Notes: generated by a model not told the origin, from the letters alone. Shown: positions 49,627 through 57,794, counted from the first letter of the stretch. The stretch: 64,000 nt of DNA from an uncultured Verrucomicrobiota bacterium (GCA_903838675.1 CAILZI010000116.1:1-64000), one strand, 5' to 3'. Made by a program: numbers and translations.

Positions 49627-49887
49627 ATGAGCACCAAGCACATCATCGCCGCCGCCGCCTTCACCGGTCTCCTTTCTGGCGCCTACGCCGCGCAGACCAC
49701 CAGCACCCAGAAGGCCGCCAGCCTCGGCGTCTCCATTGAAAAGATGGCTGACAAAGGCCAGCACACCTGCAAGGGGCACAACGACTGCAAAGGGCAGGGC
49801 GGCTGCAAGTCCGGCGACAACGGCTGCAAAGGCAAAAACTCCTGCAAAGGCAAAGGCGGGTGCAACACCATGCCGAAGAAGCCCTGA
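49627..49887 (+). CDS. bufA2: BufA2-type bufferin precursor (Cys-rich RiPP)
   Basis: 86 residues. A Sec signal peptide (MSTKHIIAAAAFTGLLSGAYA) precedes a mature region with six Cys at 48, 54, 60, 67, 73 and 79, spaced 6-6-7-6-6. Each sits in a C-K-G/S-x-x-like repeat (CKGHND, CKGQGG, CKSGDNG, CKGKNS, CKGKGG), ending CNTMPKKP. Cys-rich CKG peptides followed by a DUF692 gene are bufferin precursors; the enzyme converts selected Cys to heterocycles, giving a copper-binding periplasmic peptide. It precedes bufB by 86 nt. Metal identity here is inferred from the family. Confidence 0.88.
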   Translation: MSTKHIIAAAAFTGLLSGAYAAQTTSTQKAASLGVSIEKMADKGQHTCKGHNDCKGQGGCKSGDNGCKGKNSCKGKGGCNTMPKKP

Positions 49888-49973
49888 TCAAAACCTCGCG
49901 GAGGGATGCAGACTGTCAGGGCTCCCCTGGCTGTCTGCGTTCCGCCCGATTGACAGCTTTGTCATTTACCCTC

Positions 49974-50816
49974 ATGCCTGCCAACACCCACAACGGTCAA
50001 ACCGACCTCGGCATCGGTCTCGGCCTCCGAGTGCCACATTATCGGCACATTTTGGAGAAAAAACCAGTCTGTGACTGGTTCGAGATCATCTCCGAAAATT
50101 TCATGGTCGATGGCGGCCGCCCGCTGGAGGTGCTGGACAGCATTCTGGAGCAGTACCGCGTCGTTCAGCACGGGGTGTCGATGTACTTTGGCAATGCCGA
50201 CCCGCTGAACCGTGACCATCTCAAAAAGCTCAAGCGGCTGGTAAAACGTACCAACACCCCCTGGCTCTCCGATCACCTCTGCTGGGGCAGTGTGGATGGA
50301 CGGTGCTCACACGACCTCCTGCCGATGCCCTACACCATGAGCGTGGCCAAACATACCGCCGAGAAGATCAGGCAGGCCCGCGATTTTCTTGAAGTGCCCA
50401 TCTGCGTGGAAAATGTAAGCAGCTACGCCGAATTCACGCAGAACGAGATGACCGAATGGGAATTTCTCAATGAAGTCGTCGAGCACGCCGACTGCGGCAT
50501 CCTCCTGGATGTGAACAACATCTATGTCTCCTCCCAGAATCACGGCTTCGATCCCTTTGAATACCTGCGAGCCGTGCCGCACCACCGCGTCGGCCAGATT
50601 CACATCGCCGGTCATACGCGGCTCGACCACGTCCTCCTCGACACTCATGATCATCCCGTGCCCGACCCGGTCTGGGATCTGTACGCCGAAGCCATTCAAA
50701 ACTGCGGCAGCACTGCCACGCTACTCGAATGGGACGATAAAATCCCCAGCTTTGAAGACGTCCACGCCGAAGCGCTCAAAGCCAACCGCTACCTCCATGA
50801 GCACACACACGCCTAG
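49974..50816 (+). CDS. bufB: DUF692 MNIO-family RiPP maturase (BufB-type)
   Basis: 280 residues from ATG 49974 (MPANTHNGQTDLGIG); the frame's earlier start is spurious. The fold is a TIM barrel with iron ligands in HGVSMYFG, SDHLCW, VCVENVSSY-like ICVENVSSY, LLDVNNIYV, QIHIAGH, DTHDHPV and LEWDDKIP. MNIOs (multinuclear non-haem iron-dependent oxidases) modify Cys residues of a nearby precursor. The precursor is the Cys-rich gene directly upstream. The last 20 nt overlap bufC. Confidence 0.93.
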   Translation: MPANTHNGQTDLGIGLGLRVPHYRHILEKKPVCDWFEIISENFMVDGGRPLEVLDSILEQYRVVQHGVSMYFGNADPLNRDHLKKLKRLVKRTNTPWLSDHLCWGSVDGRCSHDLLPMPYTMSVAKHTAEKIRQARDFLEVPICVENVSSYAEFTQNEMTEWEFLNEVVEHADCGILLDVNNIYVSSQNHGFDPFEYLRAVPHHRVGQIHIAGHTRLDHVLLDTHDHPVPDPVWDLYAEAIQNCGSTATLLEWDDKIPSFEDVHAEALKANRYLHEHTHA

Positions 50817-51669
50817 CCAGCTTCGCACCAACGCCGATCTTCGCCAGCTTCAGCGCGCGATGGCTGCGGCGCTCATGCAGCCGCTCACACGCAAGGATGG
50901 CATGTCAGCCAGAACGCAGGTCGATTTCATCACGCCGAATGATCGCATGAGCGGATTCGAACGTCTCGAAATCTACGCCCGCCAGTATTGGTTTCGCCTG
51001 CTCGACTGCCTCTATGACGACTATCCTGCACTTCGCGTCTTTGTTGGAGAGCGACGCTTTCACAAACTTTGCCGAGACTATCTTGCGCAGCATCCCAGCA
51101 CTTCCTGGACTCTGCGCAACCTTGGCTCCGCACTCCCCGAGTTCATCACGGATGTTAAAGCGCGTGATGTTGCCCGCGTCGAATGGGCGCAGACGCTCGC
51201 CTTTGACGAGGCTCTGAAAAAGCCGCTTCGGATTGATGATCTCCTCGGCTCCGATCCCTCCACACTGCATCTGGGCCTTCAGCCCTGCGTCGTGCTTCTG
51301 CAGATTGACCACGCAGTCGATCACTTCATCACCGCGATGAAAAAAACCGACGCCGACGTGCGCGGCTCCGCCAGCCAGGCCATGTCCGAGGCCCCCAGCC
51401 GCGCCAAAGTCGCCAGAGCACCGAAATTAAAGCGCGAGTGCGTGCATCTGGCCGTTCATCGCCACGACAACCAGCTCTACTTCAAACGCCTTGTTCCGGA
51501 GTCCTTCGCCATGCTTGAGGCATTGCGGGATGGCCTCACGCTGGCGGATGCCATCGAGCTCGCCCTCGCCCAGGCCAGTCCGAACACCGACTGGCCCGCG
51601 CAGATTCGTGACTGGTTCACCGAGTTCTCCCAGCTCGGCTGGTTCACCCAATTTTCCCGTAAATCATGA
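50797..51669 (+). CDS. bufC: DUF2063/HvfC-like partner of the MNIO (BufC-type)
   Basis: 290 residues from ATG 50797, overlapping bufB by 20 nt. The N-terminal DUF2063 domain has LRQLQRAMAAALMQPL, GFERLEIYARQYWFRLLDCLYDDYPALRVFVGERRFHKLCRDYLAQHPSTSWTLRNLG, the family's helical signature. A C-terminal, winged-helix-like part of about 130 residues follows (HLAVHRHDNQLYFKRLVPESFAMLEALRDG). It delivers the precursor leader to BufB. The overlap fixes the start well. Confidence 0.92.
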   Translation: MSTHTPSQLRTNADLRQLQRAMAAALMQPLTRKDGMSARTQVDFITPNDRMSGFERLEIYARQYWFRLLDCLYDDYPALRVFVGERRFHKLCRDYLAQHPSTSWTLRNLGSALPEFITDVKARDVARVEWAQTLAFDEALKKPLRIDDLLGSDPSTLHLGLQPCVVLLQIDHAVDHFITAMKKTDADVRGSASQAMSEAPSRAKVARAPKLKRECVHLAVHRHDNQLYFKRLVPESFAMLEALRDGLTLADAIELALAQASPNTDWPAQIRDWFTEFSQLGWFTQFSRKS

Positions 51670-52124
51670 AACCCTGGACCCTAGCAAACACAATCCTCGA
51701 TCGTACCGCGAGTTATCTAACGGATCCCTTCCTCCTGGGCATCCGCCTCTACTGGGGCTGGCAGTTTTTTCAGACCGGGAACGGCAAACTCAGCGACATT
51801 AGCGTGCCTACCGCCTTCTTTACTGAACTCGGCATTCCTTTTCCACAGCTCAATGCCTACACGGCCGGATGCACAGAGTGCTTTGGCGGATTGCTGCTGC
51901 TTCTCGGCCTTTTTTCCCGTATCACCTGCGTGCCCCTCATTTTTACCATGCTCGTCGCCTACGGCACGGCGCATCGTGATGTTGTCAAAACGATCTGGTC
52001 GGATGCCGACTCCTTTGTATCTGCTCCGCCGTTCCTTTTCCTGTTAGCGAGCTTGATTGTTTTCACCTTTGGACCAGGCAGGTTTTCACTCGATGAGTGG
52101 CTGAAGCGGCGAAAAAAAGCCTAA
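51666..52124 (+). CDS. DoxX-family membrane protein of the bufferin operon
   Basis: 152 residues, four helices. LLGIRLYWGWQFFQTGNGKLSD and FFTELGIPFPQLNAYTAGCTECFGGLLLLLGLFSRI are DoxX hallmarks (R-L-x-x-G-x-x-F-x-x-x-G-x-x-K). CTEC, near residue 70, is not common in DoxX and could bind metal. It overlaps bufC by 4 nt (ATGA). DoxX genes are frequent in buf operons; the role is inferred to be membrane redox or partner function. Confidence 0.88.
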   Translation: MKPWTLANTILDRTASYLTDPFLLGIRLYWGWQFFQTGNGKLSDISVPTAFFTELGIPFPQLNAYTAGCTECFGGLLLLLGLFSRITCVPLIFTMLVAYGTAHRDVVKTIWSDADSFVSAPPFLFLLASLIVFTFGPGRFSLDEWLKRRKKA

Positions 52125-52129
52125 TTCGT

Positions 52130-52161
52130 GGGAATAAACGCCGCAGCCCCGCCTCCCACCT
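52130..52161 (+). promoter_or_regulatory. Putative ECF-sigma promoter for the sigma/anti-sigma pair
   Basis: GGGAATAAACGC starts at 52130 and CTCCCACCT at 52153, the same motif pair and the same 23-nt offset found at 49529 before bufA2. It lies 6 nt after the DoxX stop and 53 nt before the sigma ATG. Two copies in the same operon support autoregulation. Confidence 0.6.
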
Positions 52162-52182
52162 GCATATCCGCCCCATGAACTC

Positions 52183-52782
52183 ATGGAACTTGCCCTTCAT
52201 TTTGGCATTGAACTGCCCGCAACCCGCCCCATACCTCGACGCGTGACTGACGCCGTGCCCAGCTTTGAGCAGATTGTAGACGCCCATTATCAGGGGCTCT
52301 ACCGCTTCGCCATGAGCATGTGCAGGCGTGAGGCCACAGCACAGGATCTCGTGCAGCAGACCTTTCTGCAATGGGCGAAGAAAGGGCATACGCTGCGGGA
52401 CGCCTCGAAAGTGAAGACCTGGTTGTTCACCACGATCTACCGCGAATGGCTCGGCATCGCGCGCCGCGAGAAAAAATACGAAGAGGTCGAATTCGAACCC
52501 GACCAGCACGGTGCCACCCAGCACCACAATGAGGGCGAAAATCCCCGTGTGGACAGCGCCACGCTGCAAACCGCGCTCGAAGAACTCGAACCGAACTACC
52601 GTGCTCCGCTGGTGCTTTTTTACCTCAAGGAACTATCTTATCGGGACATCGCAGAGACTCTGGGGGTTCCCATCGGCACCGTGATGTCTCGCCTCTCTCG
52701 TGCCAAAGACAGCCTGCGCACCATTTTACGCCGCCTCGAAGACTCCGCTGCCTCCAACATCATCCCCCTATTTGCCTCGTGA
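52183..52782 (+). CDS. ECF-type RNA polymerase sigma factor
   Basis: 199 residues. Region 2 spans about 30-95 (FEQIVDAHYQGLYRFAMSMCRREATAQDLVQQTFLQWAKKGHTLRDASKVKTWLFTTIYREWLGIARR) with the sigma-2 fold. Region 4 spans about 130-185 (LQTALEELEPNYRAPLVLFYLKELSYRDIAETLGVPIGTVMSRLSRAKDSLRTILRR), a helix-turn-helix that reads the -35. No region 3 or C-terminal extension is present. It lies directly after the buf genes and overlaps the anti-sigma gene, so the pair probably controls the bufferin operon. Confidence 0.92.
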   Translation: MELALHFGIELPATRPIPRRVTDAVPSFEQIVDAHYQGLYRFAMSMCRREATAQDLVQQTFLQWAKKGHTLRDASKVKTWLFTTIYREWLGIARREKKYEEVEFEPDQHGATQHHNEGENPRVDSATLQTALEELEPNYRAPLVLFYLKELSYRDIAETLGVPIGTVMSRLSRAKDSLRTILRRLEDSAASNIIPLFAS

Positions 52783-53510
52783 ACCGCGAAGAAGCCAGAC
52801 TCGAACTCGACGCCACGACGCTCCGCCCGCAGGATGCGTCGCCGGAGGCGCGTGCGATGGTGGAAAGCGATCCCGAACTTGGCGCATGGCTGAAGCAACG
52901 CACCGCGTTTGATGAACAAGTCGCGGAGGCTTTTGCGTCATCCATTCCAGCGGGCCTACGTGAGAGCATTCTGCAAAATGCCAGGCGGCCCGTCAAACGT
53001 TCCATTCGCTGGATTCTACCCACGCTGGCAGCAGCAGCTGCTGCTGCGGTGGTAGTCGGCTGGACGATGCTTTGGCCGGTGAGCAGCAGCATGCCTGGAT
53101 GGCAGGCTGAGTCGCTCGCCGCCGTGACGAAAGTCGAGTATGGTATGTCCAAGGTCGATCACCTGTCACGAGACTTCGAAGCCATCAAAAAGATGCTTGT
53201 TGCTGACAAATCTCCGACGCCGGTTCGCCTGCCTGGCACGGTGGGGACGATGCCCGTGCTGGCCTGCAAACGCATCCAGGTCGCGGGTCATGCCGCATCC
53301 ATCATCTGCTTTGAGATTGAGCCCGGCAAAGAGGCGCATCTCGTGGTGGTGGACAACACCGGTCTCTCCGAACTGCCACCGCAGCTGCAGCCGCAGTTCA
53401 AAACCAGCAAAAACTGGAACATGGCGAGTTGGAGCGATGGCAGTCAAACTTTTCTACTTGCCACCAGAGCGGATGAAGCGGCGCTGAAAAAGCTGTTTGG
53501 GCTGGCTTAA
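52779..53510 (+). CDS. Membrane anti-sigma factor-like protein
   Basis: 243 residues from GTG 52779, overlapping the sigma stop by 4 nt (GTGA). The cytoplasmic N-terminus (about 1-72) is helical and acidic (EARLELDATTLRPQDASPEARAMVESDPELGAWLKQR), suitable for binding the sigma. One helix at about 77-100 (WILPTLAAAAAAAVVVGWTMLW) crosses the membrane; a 140-residue periplasmic domain ends with FLLATRADEAALKKLFGLA. No zinc-binding HxxxCxxC is present. The periplasmic part could be the stress sensor. Confidence 0.85.
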   Translation: MNREEARLELDATTLRPQDASPEARAMVESDPELGAWLKQRTAFDEQVAEAFASSIPAGLRESILQNARRPVKRSIRWILPTLAAAAAAAVVVGWTMLWPVSSSMPGWQAESLAAVTKVEYGMSKVDHLSRDFEAIKKMLVADKSPTPVRLPGTVGTMPVLACKRIQVAGHAASIICFEIEPGKEAHLVVVDNTGLSELPPQLQPQFKTSKNWNMASWSDGSQTFLLATRADEAALKKLFGLA

Positions 53511-53622
53511 AGCCACTCGAACCAGTTACGCCCTTTTGCCAGCACGCAGAGATGCAGAATCCATCTCATCGACGACCAGCGGCGGATATATAGGCCAGTT
53601 CTCAAAAAGCCTGTCACATTGC
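53511..53622. other. Intergenic stretch after the anti-sigma gene, no gene seen
   Basis: Contains no family-like frame. It continues into the palindrome at 53623 and so is likely 3' untranslated sequence of the bufferin transcript. Confidence 0.5.
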
Positions 53623-53725
53623 CCGGCGGCGGAGCGGCCCCATTGGCGGTGTCGAGCGCTTGCCTGTTATTTCCAAATAGCAGGCGGCGCACTCTCCTTG
53701 CTAATGGGGTCGCTGCGCTCGCCGG
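53623..53725 (+). repeat. 103-nt near-perfect palindrome (extended hairpin)
   Basis: The two arms pair over almost their whole length around a 2-nt centre at 53673-53674. The inner stem, 53662-53672 with 53675-53685, is 11 bp. The next long stem, 53633-53647 with 53700-53714, is 15 bp; an outer stem continues to 53623/53725. Most mismatches are G-T on this strand (for example 667/680, 645/702, 637/710), which are tolerated as G-U in a plus-strand RNA but not in the opposite one. It follows the anti-sigma stop by 112 nt. A TCAAAA...TTTTGA hairpin (53727-53747) with a T-run comes next. Confidence 0.75.
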
Positions 53726-53760
53726 ATCAAAAGGACATTCTTTTTGAAAAGCAGTCTATC

Positions 53761-54522
53761 TCACAGCCTGTTGAGGAGCTCGGTCTTTTTGGCGACGAAC
53801 TCATTGTCCGTCAGGATCCCGGAGTCGCGCAACTGCCCGAGCTTTTCCAACAAGCTCATGACGTCAGATGACCCCTGGCTGGGCAAATAATTCTGTTGAA
53901 CGGGCGGCGATAGCGGCGGTTGGAAGTGGGAAACGGGAGGCTCCGCGAAATTGTTCGAGGGAACCGGCAGCAAGCCAGGTCCGGAGATCAGGGGCAGGCC
54001 GAGTGTGGAAATAGTTCCGAATTGGCTGCTGAATGTGAGCGACGTGTTTCCTCCCTGCTGCTGGCTCACACCGCTGATCTGGTGGTTCAGAGTATTGAAG
54101 ACAGTGACTTGCCCGTCTCGCTCCACCACGAGCCGCTGAGTTTGGGGGAAAAACGCGTAGCGGATGTTGTTCTGCGATCCGCTGCTGGAGGGAGAACCAA
54201 GGTCACCAGGCCACCAGTTGTTGCCACCAGACTTGCCTTGCGCCGCCGGTGGAAACATCTGCGTGCTGGCCAGTGCATTGGCGAGTTCACCGCACAAGTT
54301 GTTAACGGTGTTCTTCAGGCCACAATTGAACATGTCGCCGACCATGGTCATTCCGCCTCGCATCCACTGGCCGCTTCCCAGTTCTGGACAGCTGAACTGG
54401 GCCATGCTGCCGCCGCCCATGTTTACGGATACGAGCATCCGCACGGCGGAATCGAAGCTCAAATTGTAGCGACGGGAAATGTCGCTGATGATATTTTCTC
54501 CCGCAGGGGTGAGTTGTTGCAT
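53761..54522 (-). CDS. SHOCT-domain protein with polypeptide-rich middle
   Basis: 253 residues from ATG 54522 (MQQLTPAGENIISDISRRYNLSFD); the extension to 54606 is unlikely. The N-terminal 85 residues resemble a known family seen with SHOCT (QLTPAGENIISDIS, MAQFSCPELGSGQWMRGGMTMVGDMFN). The middle is Ser/Gly/Pro-rich and low-complexity. The C-terminal 35 residues are a SHOCT motif (VMSLLEKLGQLRDSGILTDNEFVAKKTELLNRL). SHOCT helices are a common oligomerisation or membrane-association tag. Convergent with the bufferin operon. Confidence 0.83.
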   Translation of the reverse strand: MQQLTPAGENIISDISRRYNLSFDSAVRMLVSVNMGGGSMAQFSCPELGSGQWMRGGMTMVGDMFNCGLKNTVNNLCGELANALASTQMFPPAAQGKSGGNNWWPGDLGSPSSSGSQNNIRYAFFPQTQRLVVERDGQVTVFNTLNHQISGVSQQQGGNTSLTFSSQFGTISTLGLPLISGPGLLPVPSNNFAEPPVSHFQPPLSPPVQQNYLPSQGSSDVMSLLEKLGQLRDSGILTDNEFVAKKTELLNRL

Positions 54523-54665
54523 AATGGGAAGTGGGGCGATTCCCAACTCCTTGGAATATTTCCAAGTAAGGCGCGCTTCTGTTGCACGGTTTTCACAGGG
54601 AAACAACCCGTTTCACCCAATGTACCTGCAATATGAGATCCAGGCAGCCTTGAGCGCGACGATTT

Positions 54666-55664
54666 TCAGCGCCCCTCAAATCTGTCGCGTCCTTTTGCCA
54701 GCGCCTCAATTTTGCGGTCGGCGATGCTGCGTTTGAGCATCCAGAAGCCGCAGTCGGGGTGGATGAATTTCACCCGGCCGGCACCGAGTTTTTTCTCTGC
54801 GGCTTCGATGCGGCGGGCGATTTCGTCGGCGGTTTCGACGTGATTCACCTTGATGTCTACGACGCCGAGGCCGACGCCGATTTTGGGGTCGAGCTCCTTT
54901 AGTGCGTCGAGATCAGCGGCGGGTCGATGCGCAAGTTCGAGGACGAGGTGATCGGCATGCAAGGAGTTCAGGAAGGTGATGAGTGCGGCCCACTCGCCCT
55001 TTTGAATCGTCTGACCGCCGTAGTTGCCAAAGCAAAAGTGCACGGCTTTCTTGCCTTTCACCGCGTTCAGCACGCGATTGATGCCTGCGGCGGCGATGGG
55101 CGCATCCGTCGGATTCCCGGGGATGTTGGCTTCATCGACCTGCACGCAGTCGCACTGCAAATCGGCTGCCTGAGCAGCCAAGGCATCGGCGATGGCCATG
55201 TTGAGTGCTGCGAAGTCGTTGTAGTACGTGTCCAGCAGCGTGCGGGCCAGCATGTAGGGGCTGGTGAGTGTGAACTTGAAAGGGCCGCCGGCCACTTTGC
55301 CAGCGCGGGCGCAGTCCTCGGCCAGGTTGAGCACGCCTTCGCTGATGGGGCCGCGCACAACGGCGGCCGGCTTGCTGCGAAAGGTCATCTCTTGCTTGGC
55401 ACGAAATGCGGCGGCATCTGCACGCCCCACGCGGCTGTCGATGCCGCCCAGGTTGTGGACGAAGTACTCGATCATGCCGTTGGTGTCGGGATGATTCACA
55501 TCGAAGCGATAAAGCTCGCCATCCGTCGGCAGATCAATGCCCGCCTGGCGCTGCGTGTCGAACACCACGCGCGTGGCATCGATGACGGCGGCTTCGCTGG
55601 GCAGCGCGCTGAGCCATTCGGGGACAGGGTAGGAGCCGACGGTGGTGGTCTGGATGGTGGCCAT
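54666..55664 (-). CDS. MetE-like cobalamin-independent methyltransferase
   Basis: 332 residues. This is the catalytic C-terminal type, without the N-terminal duplicated barrel of full MetE. TTTVGSYPVPEWL is the family's N-terminal G-S-x-P motif; VHFCFGNYGG gives zinc His/Cys, LELAHRPA the Glu, and IHPDCGFWML the second Cys. It probably transfers a methyl group to homocysteine or a related thiol, possibly from a methylated donor other than methyl-folate; a core-MetE archaeal-type activity is also possible. It lies 78 nt downstream of der on the same strand. Confidence 0.87.
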   Translation of the reverse strand: MATIQTTTVGSYPVPEWLSALPSEAAVIDATRVVFDTQRQAGIDLPTDGELYRFDVNHPDTNGMIEYFVHNLGGIDSRVGRADAAAFRAKQEMTFRSKPAAVVRGPISEGVLNLAEDCARAGKVAGGPFKFTLTSPYMLARTLLDTYYNDFAALNMAIADALAAQAADLQCDCVQVDEANIPGNPTDAPIAAAGINRVLNAVKGKKAVHFCFGNYGGQTIQKGEWAALITFLNSLHADHLVLELAHRPAADLDALKELDPKIGVGLGVVDIKVNHVETADEIARRIEAAEKKLGAGRVKFIHPDCGFWMLKRSIADRKIEALAKGRDRFEGR

Positions 55665-55742
55665 GCAGCAGACTAGTCAGCATCTTCCGGCCTTGGAAGG
55701 CAGGAGTGCCAAAATCCAAAGGCAGGCAGGCATCCAACAAGC

Positions 55743-57119
55743 TTACTTCGGGTTCTTCGGACCCTTGCCGCGTACGCTCATTTTGAAAGGCACGCCGGGG
55801 GCGTTCCATTCGTCGCGGATGACTTTCTCAAGATAGCGCATGTAGCTGTCGGTGAGTTTCGAGGCACGATTGGCGAAGAGAACGAAGTGCGGCACGGGAA
55901 TGGCGAAACCTTCGGCCTCGTTGACCTGGGTGGCATAGAGCAGCTTGAAGCTGTGCGTGCTGCGGCCCAGAGCGCCGGGGGTGTTCTCGATAGCGTTTGC
56001 CAGCAGGCGGTTTAAAGCGCCGGTGCCAATGCGGTTCTGCGAGCCGCTGCGCACTTTTTCGATCTGCACGAAGAGCTTGCCGATGTGGTCTTTGTTCTTC
56101 GCCGAGATGGCGACGAGCGGGGCGTAGTTCAGGAAGAAAAACTCGCGACGCATCAATTCGTCCAGATGCTCAATGCGGTCCTTCTGGTTGCCATCGGGAT
56201 GAAAGAGATCCCACTTGTTCATGACGAGGATGCAGGGCTTGCGCTCCTCCAAAATAAACTGGGCGATCTTACGGTCCTGCATCTTGGCTCCAGCCGCGCA
56301 GTCGATGACGAGCAGACACAGATCCGCGCGCTTGATGCTCTGCAAACTGCGGTCCACGCTGGAGATTTCGACGACGGTGTCGAGATGCGCCCGACGGCGA
56401 ATGCCGGCAGTGTCGATAAGCTGATATTGTTTGCCGTTATAGGTCGCTCTGATGTCGAGGGCATCGCGCGTGGTGCCGGGCACATCGCTGACGATGGCGC
56501 GCTCTGAGCCCAGAATGGCATTCACGAGGGAGGATTTGCCCGCGTTTGGGCGGCCCACGATGGCAAGCTTCAACGGACGCGTGTTTTGATGCGAGATGGC
56601 GTCTTCCGTTTCGGTGGATTCTTTTAGATCGAGGCGCTCAGAGACGAGTGCGACGAGTTCGTCGATGCCGAGACCGTGTGCGGCGCTGACTTCGAGGGTG
56701 TCGGGGAAGCCGAATTTAGAGAATTCGCTGGCATTCAGCTTGCGCTTCGGGGAATCGGCTTTGTTGCAGACGAGGATGACCGGCTTGTTGGTGCGGCGCA
56801 GTTCGCGGGCGAGGGTTTGATCGATCGTGGTGATGCCATCGACGACATCGACAACGAACAGCAGCAAATCCGCCACATCCAGGGCGATGGAGGCCTCGAT
56901 CTGCACTTGGTCGGTCAAAACGTCGTCGGTGCTGGCACCGATGCCGCCTGTGTCCATGATCTCAAACCATGCCGGGCCGCGGCGGCACTGCGCGGTGATG
57001 CGATCCCGTGTCACCCCGGCCTGATCGTGGACGATGGAGATGGTTTTCCCGGCAAGGCGGTTGAAGAGTGCGGACTTGCCCACATTGGGGCGTCCGACGA
57101 TGGCGACGGTTTTGAGCAT
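55743..57119 (-). CDS. der: GTPase Der/EngA
   Basis: 458 residues. Two tandem GTPase domains are visible: GRPNVGKSALFNRLAGK with GVTRDRI, DTGG and NKAD in the first, and GRPNAGKSSLVNAILGS with GTTRDAL, DTAGIRRRAH and NKWD in the second. The C-terminal KH-like domain ends with VPHFVLFANRASKLTDSYMRYLEKVIRDEWNAPGVPFKMSVRGK. It is needed for 50S ribosome assembly. It lies between pgsA and the MetE-like gene. Confidence 0.97.
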   Translation of the reverse strand: MLKTVAIVGRPNVGKSALFNRLAGKTISIVHDQAGVTRDRITAQCRRGPAWFEIMDTGGIGASTDDVLTDQVQIEASIALDVADLLLFVVDVVDGITTIDQTLARELRRTNKPVILVCNKADSPKRKLNASEFSKFGFPDTLEVSAAHGLGIDELVALVSERLDLKESTETEDAISHQNTRPLKLAIVGRPNAGKSSLVNAILGSERAIVSDVPGTTRDALDIRATYNGKQYQLIDTAGIRRRAHLDTVVEISSVDRSLQSIKRADLCLLVIDCAAGAKMQDRKIAQFILEERKPCILVMNKWDLFHPDGNQKDRIEHLDELMRREFFFLNYAPLVAISAKNKDHIGKLFVQIEKVRSGSQNRIGTGALNRLLANAIENTPGALGRSTHSFKLLYATQVNEAEGFAIPVPHFVLFANRASKLTDSYMRYLEKVIRDEWNAPGVPFKMSVRGKGPKNPK

Positions 57120-57148
57120 TGTTCAGAGAGCACGGTGAGCCTCCCTAG

Positions 57149-57721
57149 TCAATCATGTCCAGCGGCCTGCAACTGCTTGACACCGTCGGCCAGATTGAGA
57201 AAACCCGACAGAGCGGTGAAAGTGGCGGCAAAGAGGGTGGGCCAGATGAGCCACTCAGGCTTGAGATCGAGCAGGATCCACAAAATGGCGGCCATCTGGG
57301 CAAAGGTGGCCGTTTTGCCGGTCCAGTGGGTATGAATCTGGAATTTGCCCGCAAAATGGTCGATCAAGAAGGCCCCGCCGATGGAAAGCAGGTCGCGGCC
57401 GATGACCAGGATGGGGAACCACAGGGGAAAATGCTGCCGCCAGGAGGTGAAACTGAGCAGGATGATGGCGGAGAGCATGAGCAGCTTGTCTGCGAGCGGA
57501 TCCATGATAGCGCCGAAACGGGTGCGCTGATCGAACCGGCGGGCGATCCAGCCGTCGATGGCATCACTGATGGAGGCGATGCCAAAGACTGCGGCAGCCC
57601 AGAGTCGCAGGGCTTCATTGGGGTGCTCGCCGCGGGCGCTGTCACCATAATAGATCACCAGTCCGATGAAGACGGGAATCAGCAGGATGCGGAAAATGGT
57701 GATCTGATTGGCGAGGTTCAC
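57149..57721 (-). CDS. pgsA: CDP-diacylglycerol-glycerol-3-phosphate 3-phosphatidyltransferase
   Basis: 190 residues from GTG 57721 (VNLANQITIFRILLIPVF). The CDP-alcohol phosphatidyltransferase motif is intact: SDAIDGWIARRFDQRTRFGAIMDPLADK fits D-G-x2-A-R-x8-G-x3-D-x3-D. Five to six helices are visible. It makes phosphatidylglycerol phosphate in the inner membrane. The frame is open to an ATG at 57796, but that start would overlap the divergent aat gene and adds 25 hydrophilic residues outside the family. Confidence 0.93.
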   Translation of the reverse strand: MNLANQITIFRILLIPVFIGLVIYYGDSARGEHPNEALRLWAAAVFGIASISDAIDGWIARRFDQRTRFGAIMDPLADKLLMLSAIILLSFTSWRQHFPLWFPILVIGRDLLSIGGAFLIDHFAGKFQIHTHWTGKTATFAQMAAILWILLDLKPEWLIWPTLFAATFTALSGFLNLADGVKQLQAAGHD

Positions 57722-57794
57722 GCTGCTACGTTCGCTTTTCACGCTTCGCGGTTCAAGAGTTGAATCATGAAGTTTGATCGCTTTAGAGTGTGCC

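Noticed and set aside
53497-53871. 124-codon plus-strand frame at the palindrome
   Set aside because: It crosses the hairpin element and the SHOCT gene's end; the translation looks random.
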